NCBI GenBank assembly: GCA_030644725.1
Contig: CP130629.1
Span: 248,001-312,000 of the forward strand
Reading direction: 5' to 3'
Length of the DNA: 64,000 bases
DNA from: Candidatus Electrothrix communis
GTDB lineage: Bacteria; Desulfobacterota; Desulfobulbia; Desulfobulbales; Desulfobulbaceae
Position numbers and translations under genes: made by a program. The first letter of the stretch is position 1. Every line of letters starts with the position of its first letter. Below are positions 25,755 to 34,442 of the stretch, piece by piece. The notes under the pieces are model-generated. The model was given only the letters and a program-made list of their open reading frames with translations, ran no database searches and had not been told where the DNA came from.

Positions 25755-26580
25755 GTCATGTTCGGATCCACTTGATTTAATTGATCCTAAGCACAAGTCG
25801 ATCAGCATCCAGAGGCAATGTGACCTGCTCGGCATCAGTCGATCCCGCTATTACTATAAGCCTGCGGTCGAGAGTGAATTGAACCTCAAATTGATGCGAA
25901 TTATTGATGAGATCTACACCAACTTCCCTTTTTACGGAAGCAGACGGATGGTCATCGAACTGGAGCGGCGTTCTTTTCATGTAAACAGAAAACGGGTTCA
26001 AAGGTTGATGCGCCTTATGGGGATTGAGGCGATTTATCCGAAACCGAAGCTAAGCCAAAGGAATAGCGAACATAAGGTTTATCCGTACCTTTTGAGGAAC
26101 ATCTTGATTGATCGTCCCAATCAGGTTTGGAGTACTGATATCACATATATTCCGATGCAGGACGGTTTCATGTACCTGACGGCAGTTATTGATTGGTACA
26201 GCCGATACATTCTCAGCTGGCGCATATCCAATACGCTCGATAACGATTTTTGTATTGAGGCCCTTGATGAGGCATTAAGTCAGGGATTACCCGATATTTT
26301 TAATACCGATCAGGGGGTACAGTTCACAAGCAAAAAATTCACAAAACGTCTGACAGATGTTGATGTAAAAATCAGCATGGACGGCAAGGGTCGGGCACTG
26401 GATAATATTTTTGTCGAGCGTTTTTGGCGTACAGTAAAATATGAAAGCATCTACCTGAAGGACTATCGAAACGGCAAGGAGTTATACCACGGTCTGGAGG
26501 AATATTTTTCATTTTACAATACCCAACGCCCCCATCAGTCTTTGGGGTACAGAGTCCCTGAATATATTCATTATTGCTAA
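25753..26580 (+). CDS. IS3-family transposase OrfB (DDE integrase domain)
   Basis: 275 codons from the end of orfA to TAA 26580. The start region ESCSDPLDLIDPKHKSISI leads to RQCDLLGISRSRYYYKP, then the rve integrase domain with catalytic Asp in WSTDITYIP, Asp in FNTDQGVQFTS and Glu in NIFVERFWR. It lacks an early ATG and is most likely made as an OrfAB fusion through the A9 run at 25740-25748. The frame relation is +1 with respect to orfA, whereas IS3-family elements normally use -1, so the mechanism (slippage or an A-run length change) is open. Confidence 0.85.
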   Translation, partial: ESCSDPLDLIDPKHKSISIQRQCDLLGISRSRYYYKPAVESELNLKLMRIIDEIYTNFPFYGSRRMVIELERRSFHVNRKRVQRLMRLMGIEAIYPKPKLSQRNSEHKVYPYLLRNILIDRPNQVWSTDITYIPMQDGFMYLTAVIDWYSRYILSWRISNTLDNDFCIEALDEALSQGLPDIFNTDQGVQFTSKKFTKRLTDVDVKISMDGKGRALDNIFVERFWRTVKYESIYLKDYRNGKELYHGLEEYFSFYNTQRPHQSLGYRVPEYIHYC

Positions 26581-26694
26581 TGCGACACACTCAAGCAGAT
26601 ACAGGGGGGAAATCATCAGATAAGAGAGGTCATTGTCAGTTCGAAATCTATCTTAAATTATGCCAATTTTTGTGTTGACTGTGGGGTCCACTTT

Positions 26695-27407
26695 ATAGGG
26701 CATCCTTGAGAAAGCTCCGCGATACGGTCGGTGACGTCAGATGACAGGTCAATTTTCAGTTGCCCAAAGTAATTTTTCACTTGCTGTGAGGAAAAACCGG
26801 TAACGAGCAGGGGCTCTACAACATCGCTGGGTAGATTTTCTTTAAGTGATTGACGTCCAGCAACGACAACCAGTGTATTTTCTTGTGCTTCTTTAAATAA
26901 GGGAAGGATTTGTTTCCAAAAGTACTCTATTGATTCTCCGGCAACTTCAGCTGTGTCAAATAAGAGTATAATTTGATCAGCACGTAGATTCTTATAGTCA
27001 TCAAAAAACAAATTACGGGCTTTGCTCGCCTGCTCATGCAATAAGCTAGGATTAGCTTTTTCGGTCAGCAAGTTTTCATATCTGACCATAGCTTCATTGA
27101 AAGAGACAAACTGCTCAGCATCCAATTGTCTCGCAATGCTCTTTAAAATTCCCAGCTCGCGTTGATGGGCCGTCCAGTACAAGTCTATTAACTCATCAGT
27201 AACAAGAATCTTTCTGCCGTTTTTACGCCGTTCTTTCAATGCGTTAATAAAACGAAACAGTAATTGTGTTTTCCCCATGCCTCCAGGGCCATAAACATTT
27301 AGAATCCACTTGGATTTTTCTTTTTCGTCAAGCAGTTGCTCAAACGAATTGATTTCTTTTTCTCGCTCAATGAAATTTTTTAAGGTGTAGGTGCTATGTT
27401 CTGGCAT
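26695..27407 (-). pseudogene. N-terminal NTPase part of the IS-interrupted NTPase-TPR gene
   Basis: From ATG 27407 (AGGA 7 bases upstream; a GTG 12 bases earlier is possible). It begins MPEHSTYTLKNFIEREKEIN, then Walker A VYGPGGMGKTQLL, Walker B QIILLFDTAEVAGES, and a sensor region LVVVAGRQSLKENL with VEPLLVTGFSSQQVKNYF, the order found in STAND/NB-ARC-like ATPases. It ends at AELSQGCPI where the IS begins; read-through adds KWTPQSTQKLA-stop, so a truncated 245-residue ATPase could still be made. The rest is at 23323-25352. Confidence 0.82.
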
Positions 27408-27441
27408 ACTATTCCTCACGCTCAGAAGAAATTAGATTAAA

Positions 27442-28005
27442 TTACTTCTTGTAATGGTTAATAAATCGTCCAAGCAATACATCGTCTACATAACGTCCAG
27501 CAACATTAATTTGTTGAACAAGTCGCCCTTCCTGAATAAATCCTAAGTTAGAAAACAACGTTAACGCCCGGTGGTTTGTACTGATTACAGAGGCAATTAC
27601 TTTTTGAAATTGAGCAAGGGATGCCCAACTAAGTGCGTAGTCCATCATAGCTATGCCTATTCCACGTTCTCGCCACGGCTTTACAATGGCCATCCCTACC
27701 TCGCCTACATGTCGTCCTTTAGGGCCATACCATGGAGGAAACAATCGCAAGTGACCGACAATTCGCTTTTCTACCTGAGCTACAATTAATAATTGACCTT
27801 TATTTTCATTCACAGAATTGAGCAACATTTGCCGCCATTTTTCAGTCACAACAAATGTATCCGTATGTAAATATATTTGTTCGGCACATACCTCGCGAAT
27901 ATTTAAGGCAATGATGTCAGCATCGGACACACAGGCTGGTCTCAGTTGAAAAGCTATTCCATCTTTGGTAACTCGATTTTGAGTATAAGCAAAGTCGTTG
28001 GTCAA
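27442..28005 (-). CDS. GNAT family N-acetyltransferase
   Basis: 187 residues. GNAT fold: FQLRPACVSDADIIALNIRE (strand 1 and helix), LLIVAQVEKRIVGHLRLFPP, then GEVGMAIVKPWRERGIGIAM (acetyl-CoA pyrophosphate loop, RxxGIG) and NHRALTLFSNLGFIQEGRLV. It transfers an acetyl group from acetyl-CoA to an amine; target unknown (RimL/RimJ-like features). TTG 28005 starts 3 bases after the upstream stop and has AAGGGAA upstream, so translation is coupled. It lies between the prenyltransferase-like gene and the NTPase-TPR gene in the accessory operon. Confidence 0.82.
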   Translation of the reverse strand: MTNDFAYTQNRVTKDGIAFQLRPACVSDADIIALNIREVCAEQIYLHTDTFVVTEKWRQMLLNSVNENKGQLLIVAQVEKRIVGHLRLFPPWYGPKGRHVGEVGMAIVKPWRERGIGIAMMDYALSWASLAQFQKVIASVISTNHRALTLFSNLGFIQEGRLVQQINVAGRYVDDVLLGRFINHYKK

Positions 28006-28008
28006 ATT

Positions 28009-28953
28009 TTAATTCCCTTCAGTGCTGTTTGGCACCCAAACTGAACCAATCTTCTTCCCAAGTCCAATAACATCCGTTGCGTGGTTAGCGTACCATGCGA
28101 TTAGCCTTTCATGCTCATCCTGGGCAACTCTTTGTTCGTTTGCACTGTCTTTACTCTCTCGCATATATATTAAATCATAAAGGATTTTCCTGTATGATTG
28201 TTCGGTTAATGCATACACTCCGGGAGCAGGCAAGTAGTATACCTGAGTATCACCATCACAAAGGAATGCTGGTAAGGCTCCTAATCCTGCTAGCTTGCTG
28301 CTTATTATAAAAAAATCGGCTGGCGGGATGAGCTGTCCGTAAAGAATCTCGATAAGTTCGTTTAAAGAAGGCTCTCGTTGGTGTTGTTTGTAGAAATTTA
28401 TAGTCCCTTGGGCCGCATCATACCCAGTCAGTGATTCTCCTCCAACTCCCAAAAAAAGCATATGAGTGGATTTTTTTTTAGTGGTTTTCTCAATATTTTT
28501 GATCCAATGAAGCGCTCGTTCACATCCTACTTGCTGCAAAACAGATAAATTGCCATATATTTTAACGCGTATATCAAAAATGTTATAAAAATTAATCCAT
28601 TCTTCGTTTGCTAGCAGGATCTCCAGGGTCTTCAATACAGTTATATTGCGATATTGCGCACCACGCATCAAAACCGAATGACTAAAGAGAGGGACAAATA
28701 GAGTAGTCAGGCCGTGACTGAAAAACACTTTTAAAGTATTTAGGAAAAGGCTTGCTTGGGTGATCGCGAGTTGAGTAAAAAAGTCGTCTGACATTTCATC
28801 CAACCCCGTCATAGCAGATACCAAACGTCGGTTACCATCAGGTAAAAAAATGCCCACCTGTGGATAGTTATTATTTTGTACTAACTTGGCAATATTTTTT
28901 ACAGGCAGTGCAAAAAAAATCTTTTCATCTACAAACGTTACGTTCTCAATCAT
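28009..28953 (-). CDS. Divergent cis-prenyltransferase (UppS)-like protein
   Basis: 314 residues from ATG 28953. YPQVGIFLPDGNRRLV resembles the catalytic HxxxMDGNRRWA motif of undecaprenyl diphosphate synthases, with Asp-Gly-Asn-Arg-Arg kept. FSHGLTTLFVPLFSHSVL matches the following helix-strand, and IPPADFFIISSKLAGLGALP stands where UppS has PDLLIRTGGE; the RTGGE part is not conserved. So the fold is likely that of cis-prenyltransferases, perhaps with altered chemistry as in Rv3378c-like enzymes. It is the first gene of the operon with the GNAT, the NTPases and the radical SAM protein. A TTG start at 29004 would add 17 residues without support. Confidence 0.55.
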   Translation of the reverse strand: MIENVTFVDEKIFFALPVKNIAKLVQNNNYPQVGIFLPDGNRRLVSAMTGLDEMSDDFFTQLAITQASLFLNTLKVFFSHGLTTLFVPLFSHSVLMRGAQYRNITVLKTLEILLANEEWINFYNIFDIRVKIYGNLSVLQQVGCERALHWIKNIEKTTKKKSTHMLFLGVGGESLTGYDAAQGTINFYKQHQREPSLNELIEILYGQLIPPADFFIISSKLAGLGALPAFLCDGDTQVYYLPAPGVYALTEQSYRKILYDLIYMRESKDSANEQRVAQDEHERLIAWYANHATDVIGLGKKIGSVWVPNSTEGN

Positions 28954-29375
28954 GATATTTATGATGCAGTTTCCAACATAGACACTGGGCTCGCACGGTT
29001 CCAATATACATCATACTGACGAATATTAATTTGAAACACCACAACATACTGTGCTATTGAGTGGCTTTGAATGGTAGGAGCCCAGTGCCAACTACACATA
29101 CAAAAAAATCCCATGCAATCAAGAGACTCTGCTCAAAAAACAGGAAACCGCCGAGTATACATCATCGCCCTGCTCCTCATTCCCCTTACGTCTCCTCCTC
29201 CGACTACCCCCCTTCCTCACAGGATGCCTCCGTCCGCTTGTTCGCGTGGCACCGATCATATCGCATTCCGAGCTTAGTATTTATACAGAACATGGCCTTG
29301 CAAAGGAGTCAAACAAAATAAGTATCATACCAATGTATTAAGAATGGTTCATATTCCAAAAACATCTAAATTCCC
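28954..29375. other. Non-coding gap, promoter region of the accessory operon
   Basis: About 420 bases between the start of the minus-strand operon and the plus-strand DUF4143 remnant. Frames here are short and of random composition. AT-rich stretches just above 28953 are likely to hold the operon promoter, but no clear -35/-10 pair was fixed. Confidence 0.35.
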
Positions 29376-29951
29376 TTGCAGCACAAGAGAAAAACTCGTT
29401 CTTTGCTCAAAAAAATAACTTTTGGTGAAAACTTGAGAAGGGACGCTGTCATGGGGGAGAACGGAGGAGCGTGTATTCCGTATAATTTTCAGGTTAACCA
29501 GAAAATTAATCGAGATATAATTCGATTAACCCGAAAATTCTTCGTGCCAAAGATCAAGCCACTGAAAAAATACAAAAAACTGCACCGCTGGGACTGGTCT
29601 CTTTGTCCTGATCCCGGAGCACGGTTTGAGAACTTGGTTGCCTCCAATCTGCTGAAGTATTGCCATCTTCAGGAGGACACCCTTGGCGACAGCATGGAGT
29701 TATGCTTCCTGCGAGATAATCTGAAGCGAGAGGTCGATTTTGTGGTTTTACGGGACAATGTCCCGGTTTTTGCCGTTGAATGCAAGACCGGGACGAAATC
29801 CTTGAGTAAGCATCTTGCCTATTTTGCTGAACGGACAGATATCCCCTGCTTTTATCAGGTGCATACCGGGCAGGATGACTATGAAGTCGCAGATCTGCGT
29901 GTACGGGTGCTCCCGTTTACCCGATTTGTTGAAGAGGTGTTGCAGGTGTAA
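29376..29951 (+). pseudogene. C-terminal remnant of a DUF4143 ATPase
   Basis: The recognisable part (from about 29550) reads KKYKKLHRWDWSLCPDPGAR then FENLVASNLLKYC, REVDFVVLRDNVPVFAVECK and TDIPCFYQVHTGQ: the C-terminal nuclease-like DUF4143 domain of AAA_14-type ATPases. The ~350-residue ATPase part that should precede it is absent, and the first 50 codons look unrelated with only a TTG start, so this is a truncated leftover. It sits at the edge of two Rpn-like genes, a sign of an accessory hot spot. Confidence 0.75.
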
Positions 29952-30100
29952 TCGAGAGGCGGACGTAATTCGGGGACGAACTACAATAAATCTACATTGA
30001 ATAATACCTGTGTGCCCCCTGGTTACGGAGACACCTTGACGATGTGCATAAAATTGAATACCTTTATCTCTACAGCTTTTCGTCAAAAAAGGAAAAAATA

Positions 30101-30973
30101 ATGGCAACCAAAGAACGCTACATCAATCTGTTCACCGATTACGGGTTTAAAAAAATCTTCGGCGAAGAACCCAATAAGAACCTGCTGCTTGATTTTCTCA
30201 ACGAGCTGCTCAAAGAGGAGCAAGGCAAGATCCGGGATCTGACCTATTTGAAGACAGAACAGCTCGGCGATACTGATATTGACCGAAAAGCCATTTTTGA
30301 CCTCTACTGCGAAAACGAACGCGGCGAAAAATTCATTGTTGAGCTCCAGAAAAGTAAACAGAATTTTTTTAAAGATCGCGCCCTCTACTACTCCACCTTT
30401 CCCATCCGCGAGCAGGCAGAACGAGGTGACTGGAATTTCAAACTCAAGGCCGTCTATACTGTGGCTATTCTAGATTTTGTCTTTGATGAGGATAAGGATC
30501 AGCCGAAAAAATACCGCTATGATGTCAAACTCTCAGACGTTGAAACCAACAGGGTATTTTATGATAAGCTGACCTTCATCTACCTAGAAATGCCCAAGTT
30601 CACCAAAAAATTAGAAGAACTGACCACCCGTTTTGACAAGTGGCTCTACGTCATCAGAAACCTGAACCGGCTGGAACGAATACCGGACACGCTAAGGGAA
30701 CAGGTGTTTGATCAGCTCTTTGATAGTGCGGAGATTGCACGCTTTACCCCGGATCAGGTTCGCTCCTACGAGAAAAGCCTGAAATATTATCGCGATATGA
30801 AAAACTCCCTTGATACCGCCTTTGACGAGGGTAAAGAAGAAGGTATGAAGGAAAGAGATAGAGAGATCGTTATCCATGCCTTTCAGCAAGGATTTGACAT
30901 AAAAATGATAGCTGACCTGACGGGATTATCGGTTGAAGAGGTTGAAGCCTGGAATCCCAATATCAAGAAGTAG
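30101..30973 (+). CDS. Rpn/PD-(D/E)XK nuclease family transposase-like protein
   Basis: 290 residues from ATG 30101 (AGGA upstream). It begins YINLFTDYGFKKIFGEEPNK-NLLLDFLNELL, typical of the Rpn/PDDEXK_2 family. Putative catalytic residues are the Asp of RKAIFDLYCENERGE and Glu/Gln of FIVELQKSKQ. These proteins are recombination-promoting nucleases, often multicopy and mobile without being classical transposases. The C-terminus has the usual degenerate charged repeat (AFDEGKEEGMKERDREI) and a small helical LTGLSVEEVEAW motif. Confidence 0.85.
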   Translation: MATKERYINLFTDYGFKKIFGEEPNKNLLLDFLNELLKEEQGKIRDLTYLKTEQLGDTDIDRKAIFDLYCENERGEKFIVELQKSKQNFFKDRALYYSTFPIREQAERGDWNFKLKAVYTVAILDFVFDEDKDQPKKYRYDVKLSDVETNRVFYDKLTFIYLEMPKFTKKLEELTTRFDKWLYVIRNLNRLERIPDTLREQVFDQLFDSAEIARFTPDQVRSYEKSLKYYRDMKNSLDTAFDEGKEEGMKERDREIVIHAFQQGFDIKMIADLTGLSVEEVEAWNPNIKK

Positions 30974-31054
30974 CGACAACAAGACTGATAAAAAACAGTC
31001 AACACGGAGCAGATTTTTGCTTTATTGTAATGATACAAAACAGATAAGGACATT

Positions 31055-31948
31055 ATGAAAACAAGACAATACGTATCCTTTGATTGGGCAATCAAACGAC
31101 TCTTGCGATCAAAAGCCAATTTTGGCGTGCTGGCAGGTTTCTTATCTGAACTCCTCAAGGAAAACATCACGATCCTTGAAGTTCTGGAGTCCGAATCCAA
31201 TAAAGACTTCAAAAAACATAAACAAAATGTGCTCGACCTGAAGGTGAAAAACTCCAGGGATGAAATTATCATCGTTGAAGTGCAGTATGATCGCGACTAC
31301 TCCTTTTTACATCGCATCCTCTGGGGGACATCAAGGGTGGTAACCGAGCATCTTCATGAGGGAGATGATTATCTCCGCGTTCACAAGGTGATCTCTGTCA
31401 ACCTCATCTATTTCGATTTAGGGGAAGGTGAAGATTATATCTATTATGGCTCAACATCGTTTCGAGGTATCCATAAAAACGACCTGTTGCAGCTCAGAGC
31501 GACTGAAAAAAATGAGTTGGACAAAAACTCTGTTCAACAGATCTTCCCGGAATATTATCTGGTAAAGATCAATCGTTTTGATGATCTGGCAAAAGACACC
31601 CTTGACGAATGGATATACTTTTTAAAAAATGAAGAAATAAAACCTGAATTTACCGCCCAAGGCCTACAAGAGGCCGGAAGGATTCTCGCTTATACCAAAT
31701 TAAAAAAAGAAGACCAGATCGACTATAATAATTATATTGATAATCGGCGCAGAAGAGACAGTGAGCTTCGAACGAAATTCAGTGAAGGGCTTGAGGAAGG
31801 TTTGGAAAAAGGTTTAGAAAAAGGTTTGGAAGAAGGTTTGGAAAAAGGAAAACGGGAAACGGCACGATCAATGAAAAAGGAAGGTATTCCTGCCGAACTC
31901 ATCCAAAAATGTACCAAGCTTTCTCTCGACGAAATCAACAAGCTATAA
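31055..31948 (+). CDS. Rpn family nuclease/transposase-like protein with EGLEKG repeats
   Basis: 297 residues. YVSFDWAIKRLLRSKANFGV-LAGFLSELL marks the N-terminus; VLDLKVKNSRDEIIIVEVQY carries the D...E-x-Q nuclease pattern. Residues ~245-265 form tandem 4-residue units EGLE/KGLE, encoded by near-identical 12-base repeats (31785-31850), followed by ARSMKKEGIPAELIQKCTKL, the typical helical tail. It differs from the neighbouring Rpn gene in sequence, so it belongs to another subgroup. A strong bidirectional terminator follows. Confidence 0.85.
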   Translation: MKTRQYVSFDWAIKRLLRSKANFGVLAGFLSELLKENITILEVLESESNKDFKKHKQNVLDLKVKNSRDEIIIVEVQYDRDYSFLHRILWGTSRVVTEHLHEGDDYLRVHKVISVNLIYFDLGEGEDYIYYGSTSFRGIHKNDLLQLRATEKNELDKNSVQQIFPEYYLVKINRFDDLAKDTLDEWIYFLKNEEIKPEFTAQGLQEAGRILAYTKLKKEDQIDYNNYIDNRRRRDSELRTKFSEGLEEGLEKGLEKGLEEGLEKGKRETARSMKKEGIPAELIQKCTKLSLDEINKL

Positions 31949-32030
31949 AAATAATGGTCACTCAAGAATAACTTCCATACTCTTTCCAAACGGTTAACGT
32001 TTATCGCCTTCAACCCCAGGAAACAAAAAA

Positions 32031-32050
32031 ACCCGTCATAAATGACGGGT
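32031..32050. terminator. Bidirectional rho-independent terminator
   Basis: Perfect 9-bp stem ACCCGTCAT/ATGACGGGT with a 2-base loop (effectively larger), preceded by seven A and followed by TTTTC. It can serve both the plus-strand Rpn gene and the minus-strand hflC that converge here. Confidence 0.85.
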
Positions 32051-32090
32051 TTTTCTTCCTACAATGTACGGTATACACACAACCTCTCCC

Positions 32091-33029
32091 TTACCGCACC
32101 CCAGTCGATTCCAGATACTGCAACAACTCAGATTTAGGTGAAAGGATCAGCGAGGTATTGGCCCCGATGATATTGCGGTAACTCTCCAGGCTTTTCTGGA
32201 AAAAATAAAATTCCACATTCTTATTGTACGACTCACCGTACAGCTTGGTTGCCTCAGCATCTGCTGCACCACGAATCTCAGTGGCCTCTCGTTTGGCCTC
32301 CGAGGTGATCTCCTTGAGTTCACGATCCACCTTACCGAGAATCTCGGCCTTGCGTCCCTCACCCAGCGATCGTTTTTCCGCCGCAATTCTCTTGCGCTCC
32401 GAGATCATCCGGCTGTACACTTTTTCTCGAACGCTCTGGATATAATTGACCCGTTTAAACATGACATCAATTAGCTCAATGCCATACTTCTGGGTGTCCT
32501 TGGAGGCCTGTTGCAGGACCATCTCACTGATCTTGTCACGCCCTTTTTGGGGAGCCCTGTTCATTTCCTCCTCCCTGGAACGGGCAAAGCTGTAGTCTTT
32601 ATTCCAATCCGAAGAACGAATAATTTCAATCAGGTCATTCTGGTTAACCAAGTCTCGGACCGCACCGTTGATAATATCGTCAAGCAGGGTCTGGGCACGC
32701 ATTTCAGTTCCTACAGCCTGAAGGAAAAGGAGAGAATCAGTAATCCGCCAGCGCGCCGTATTATCCATAAAGATAAAGGTCTTGTCATTGGTGGCAATCT
32801 GATTAGGATCTCCGTCCCAAATCAGAATACGTTTTTCAAAATAACGCACATGCTGGATAAACGGAACCTTGAATTTCAAACCGGCAGTGGTTTCTGATTT
32901 GCCCACCGGAGCACCAAATTGGGTAATAACCGCCTGTTTACCTTCCCGAAGGATATAAAACCCATCCCAGACCGTAGCGATAACAGCGGCTATGAGCACG
33001 AGAGTGAGTATTTGTATTGCCTGTTTCAT
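32091..33029 (-). CDS. hflC: Membrane protease regulator HflC
   Basis: 312 residues. One N-terminal membrane anchor (IQILTLVLIAAVIATVW) and an SPFH/Band 7 domain: GFYILREGKQAVITQFGAPV, ARWRITDSLLFLQAVG, LIEIIRSSDW. The long charged helix IAAEKRSLGEGRKAEILGKV is typical of HflC. With HflK it forms a cage around FtsH and modulates its protease activity. It lies 90 bases downstream of hflK. Confidence 0.9.
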   Translation of the reverse strand: MKQAIQILTLVLIAAVIATVWDGFYILREGKQAVITQFGAPVGKSETTAGLKFKVPFIQHVRYFEKRILIWDGDPNQIATNDKTFIFMDNTARWRITDSLLFLQAVGTEMRAQTLLDDIINGAVRDLVNQNDLIEIIRSSDWNKDYSFARSREEEMNRAPQKGRDKISEMVLQQASKDTQKYGIELIDVMFKRVNYIQSVREKVYSRMISERKRIAAEKRSLGEGRKAEILGKVDRELKEITSEAKREATEIRGAADAEATKLYGESYNKNVEFYFFQKSLESYRNIIGANTSLILSPKSELLQYLESTGVR

Positions 33030-33090
33030 AATCTATTGCATCCTGCTGTTTATTGAGAGGAGATCAACATGTTTTTTTGTTTCAACATAA

Positions 33091-33108
33091 GGCAATTCAT
33101 GAATTGCC
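33091..33108. repeat. Perfect 18-bp palindrome between hflK and hflC
   Basis: GGCAATTCATGAATTGCC, related to the core of the element at 16397-16418 (GTAATTCATGAATTAC). It may form a weak hairpin between the two genes. No T-run follows. Confidence 0.5.
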
Positions 33109-33119
33109 CCTGCTCCCAG

Positions 33120-34202
33120 CTAGTTGCCGGTTAAATTCAGCAAAGGAAGCACTGTCTGCTCCTTGCCGTCCATCACATAGATCTGCTTAACCTTAGGCAG
33201 AATATCCTGCATGGTTTCAAGATACATACGCCTTCGGGTTACTTCTTTCGCCTTCATGTACTCTGTAACAATGGCGTTAAAACGAGCCGTTTCACCCCGT
33301 GCGTTATTAATACGCTGGACAGCATAGCCATGCGATTCTTCAATAATCTGCTTTGCAGAACCTCGGGCCTTGGGAATCACCTTGTTATAGGTTTCTTCCG
33401 CCTCGTTCACCAGCCGTTTCATATCCTGATCCGCCTCATTCACCTCGTTAAATGCTGGTTTAACTGTATCGGTGGGGGTGATATCCAGGAGCTGGAGGGT
33501 ACCTATATAGACCCCACTTTCCAGTTTATCCAAATCCTTCTGCAATTCCTGTTTGGCCATTTCCGCCAGCACAGAACGATTTCCCAACACGTAATCAAAA
33601 TCCATATTGCCGACAATGCGACGAATGACGGTCTCTGAATTATCACGAATCGCCTGCCGAACATTGAGCACCTTAAAAAGAAACCGAACCGGATCGTTAA
33701 CCGTGAACTGGACTATCCAGGCCACATCAATAACGTTTTTATCGCCGGTGAGCATCAATGATTCCCTATCAAAGCCCTCCTTACTGAAGGTGGTATTCTG
33801 GCCTGGAGTTCTGGTCCGAAAACCGAACTCCTCCTTACGCACTGTCTTAACATCTACCTTTTCCATATCTTCTATATAAGGCATCTTAAAACGAAGTCCG
33901 GGCTCGGTGGTCCGATTATACTTACCGAATCGCATGACGATTCCCTGCTCACCAGGTTCTATGGTGTAAAAAGAGGAGTAAATAACCTGAAAGCATATAA
34001 TCGCCAGCACAACCAGAGCCATTTTGCCGATCCCGGCAAGAAGGCTGGCCGGATCTTGCTCTTCTCCTTTCTGTGAGGGCGGACCTTCATTGCTCTCGTC
34101 ATTAAATGAATCTCTTATCTTCTGGATTAAGGCCGCCAGAAAATCTTCCGGGGTTCCCGGCTTCTTCTTTTTCCCCCACGGGGATTGGTCGTTCATGGGC
34201 AT
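33120..34202 (-). CDS. hflK: Membrane protease regulator HflK
   Basis: 360 residues. A Gly/Pro/Lys-rich cytoplasmic start (NDQSPWGKKKKPGTPEDFLA), one membrane segment (KMALVVLAIICFQVIYS), then the SPFH domain: YTIEPGEQGIVMRFGKYNRT, GLRFKMPYIEDMEKVDVKTV, GTLQLLDITPTDTVKPAFNE. Partner of HflC in the FtsH-regulating complex. ATG 34202 (AAAGGT upstream) is used; ATG 34196 is equally possible. Confidence 0.9.
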   Translation of the reverse strand: MPMNDQSPWGKKKKPGTPEDFLAALIQKIRDSFNDESNEGPPSQKGEEQDPASLLAGIGKMALVVLAIICFQVIYSSFYTIEPGEQGIVMRFGKYNRTTEPGLRFKMPYIEDMEKVDVKTVRKEEFGFRTRTPGQNTTFSKEGFDRESLMLTGDKNVIDVAWIVQFTVNDPVRFLFKVLNVRQAIRDNSETVIRRIVGNMDFDYVLGNRSVLAEMAKQELQKDLDKLESGVYIGTLQLLDITPTDTVKPAFNEVNEADQDMKRLVNEAEETYNKVIPKARGSAKQIIEESHGYAVQRINNARGETARFNAIVTEYMKAKEVTRRRMYLETMQDILPKVKQIYVMDGKEQTVLPLLNLTGN

Positions 34203-34442
34203 AGATCTACCTTTGCGAATGGAGATAACGATGTATGAATAGTCGATGAAATTGCAAGTTTAACACAACGACGTAACATAATTAAGCGCATAAAGCGCCA
34301 ACAGAATACCTTCTGATATTTCATCGCCGTTTGCGTAATATTTCGGCATTTAAAACCGTAATGGATTGTCTTACAAGTATTTTTTCTTTTCTTTTCCTTA
34401 TAAGGTATCAGAGCTGAAAGATGCCTCCTCAAAGCGGGGAGC

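Larger units (their letters stand above)
25353..26694 (+). mobile_element. IS3-family insertion sequence, intact, 1342 bp
   Basis: The ends are TATAATGGACCC at the left and, as reverse complement, AAAGTGGACCCC at the right; an inner match ATTTAAGGTAGATTT versus ATTTAAGATAGATTT extends the terminal similarity. A 4-bp direct repeat ATAG flanks it (25349-25352 and 26695-26698). It carries orfA and orfB with all DDE residues. Excising it with one ATAG copy restores the NTPase-TPR frame exactly, which proves the borders and shows a recent insertion. Confidence 0.9.

Noticed and set aside
29061-29321. Short plus-strand frames of 68-86 codons before the DUF4143 remnant
   Set aside because: Ser/Pro/His-rich random-looking translations with no start signals.
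31785-31850. Short tandem DNA repeats as a possible CRISPR or VNTR locus
   Set aside because: They encode the EGLEKG repeat of an Rpn protein; no spacers of CRISPR type.
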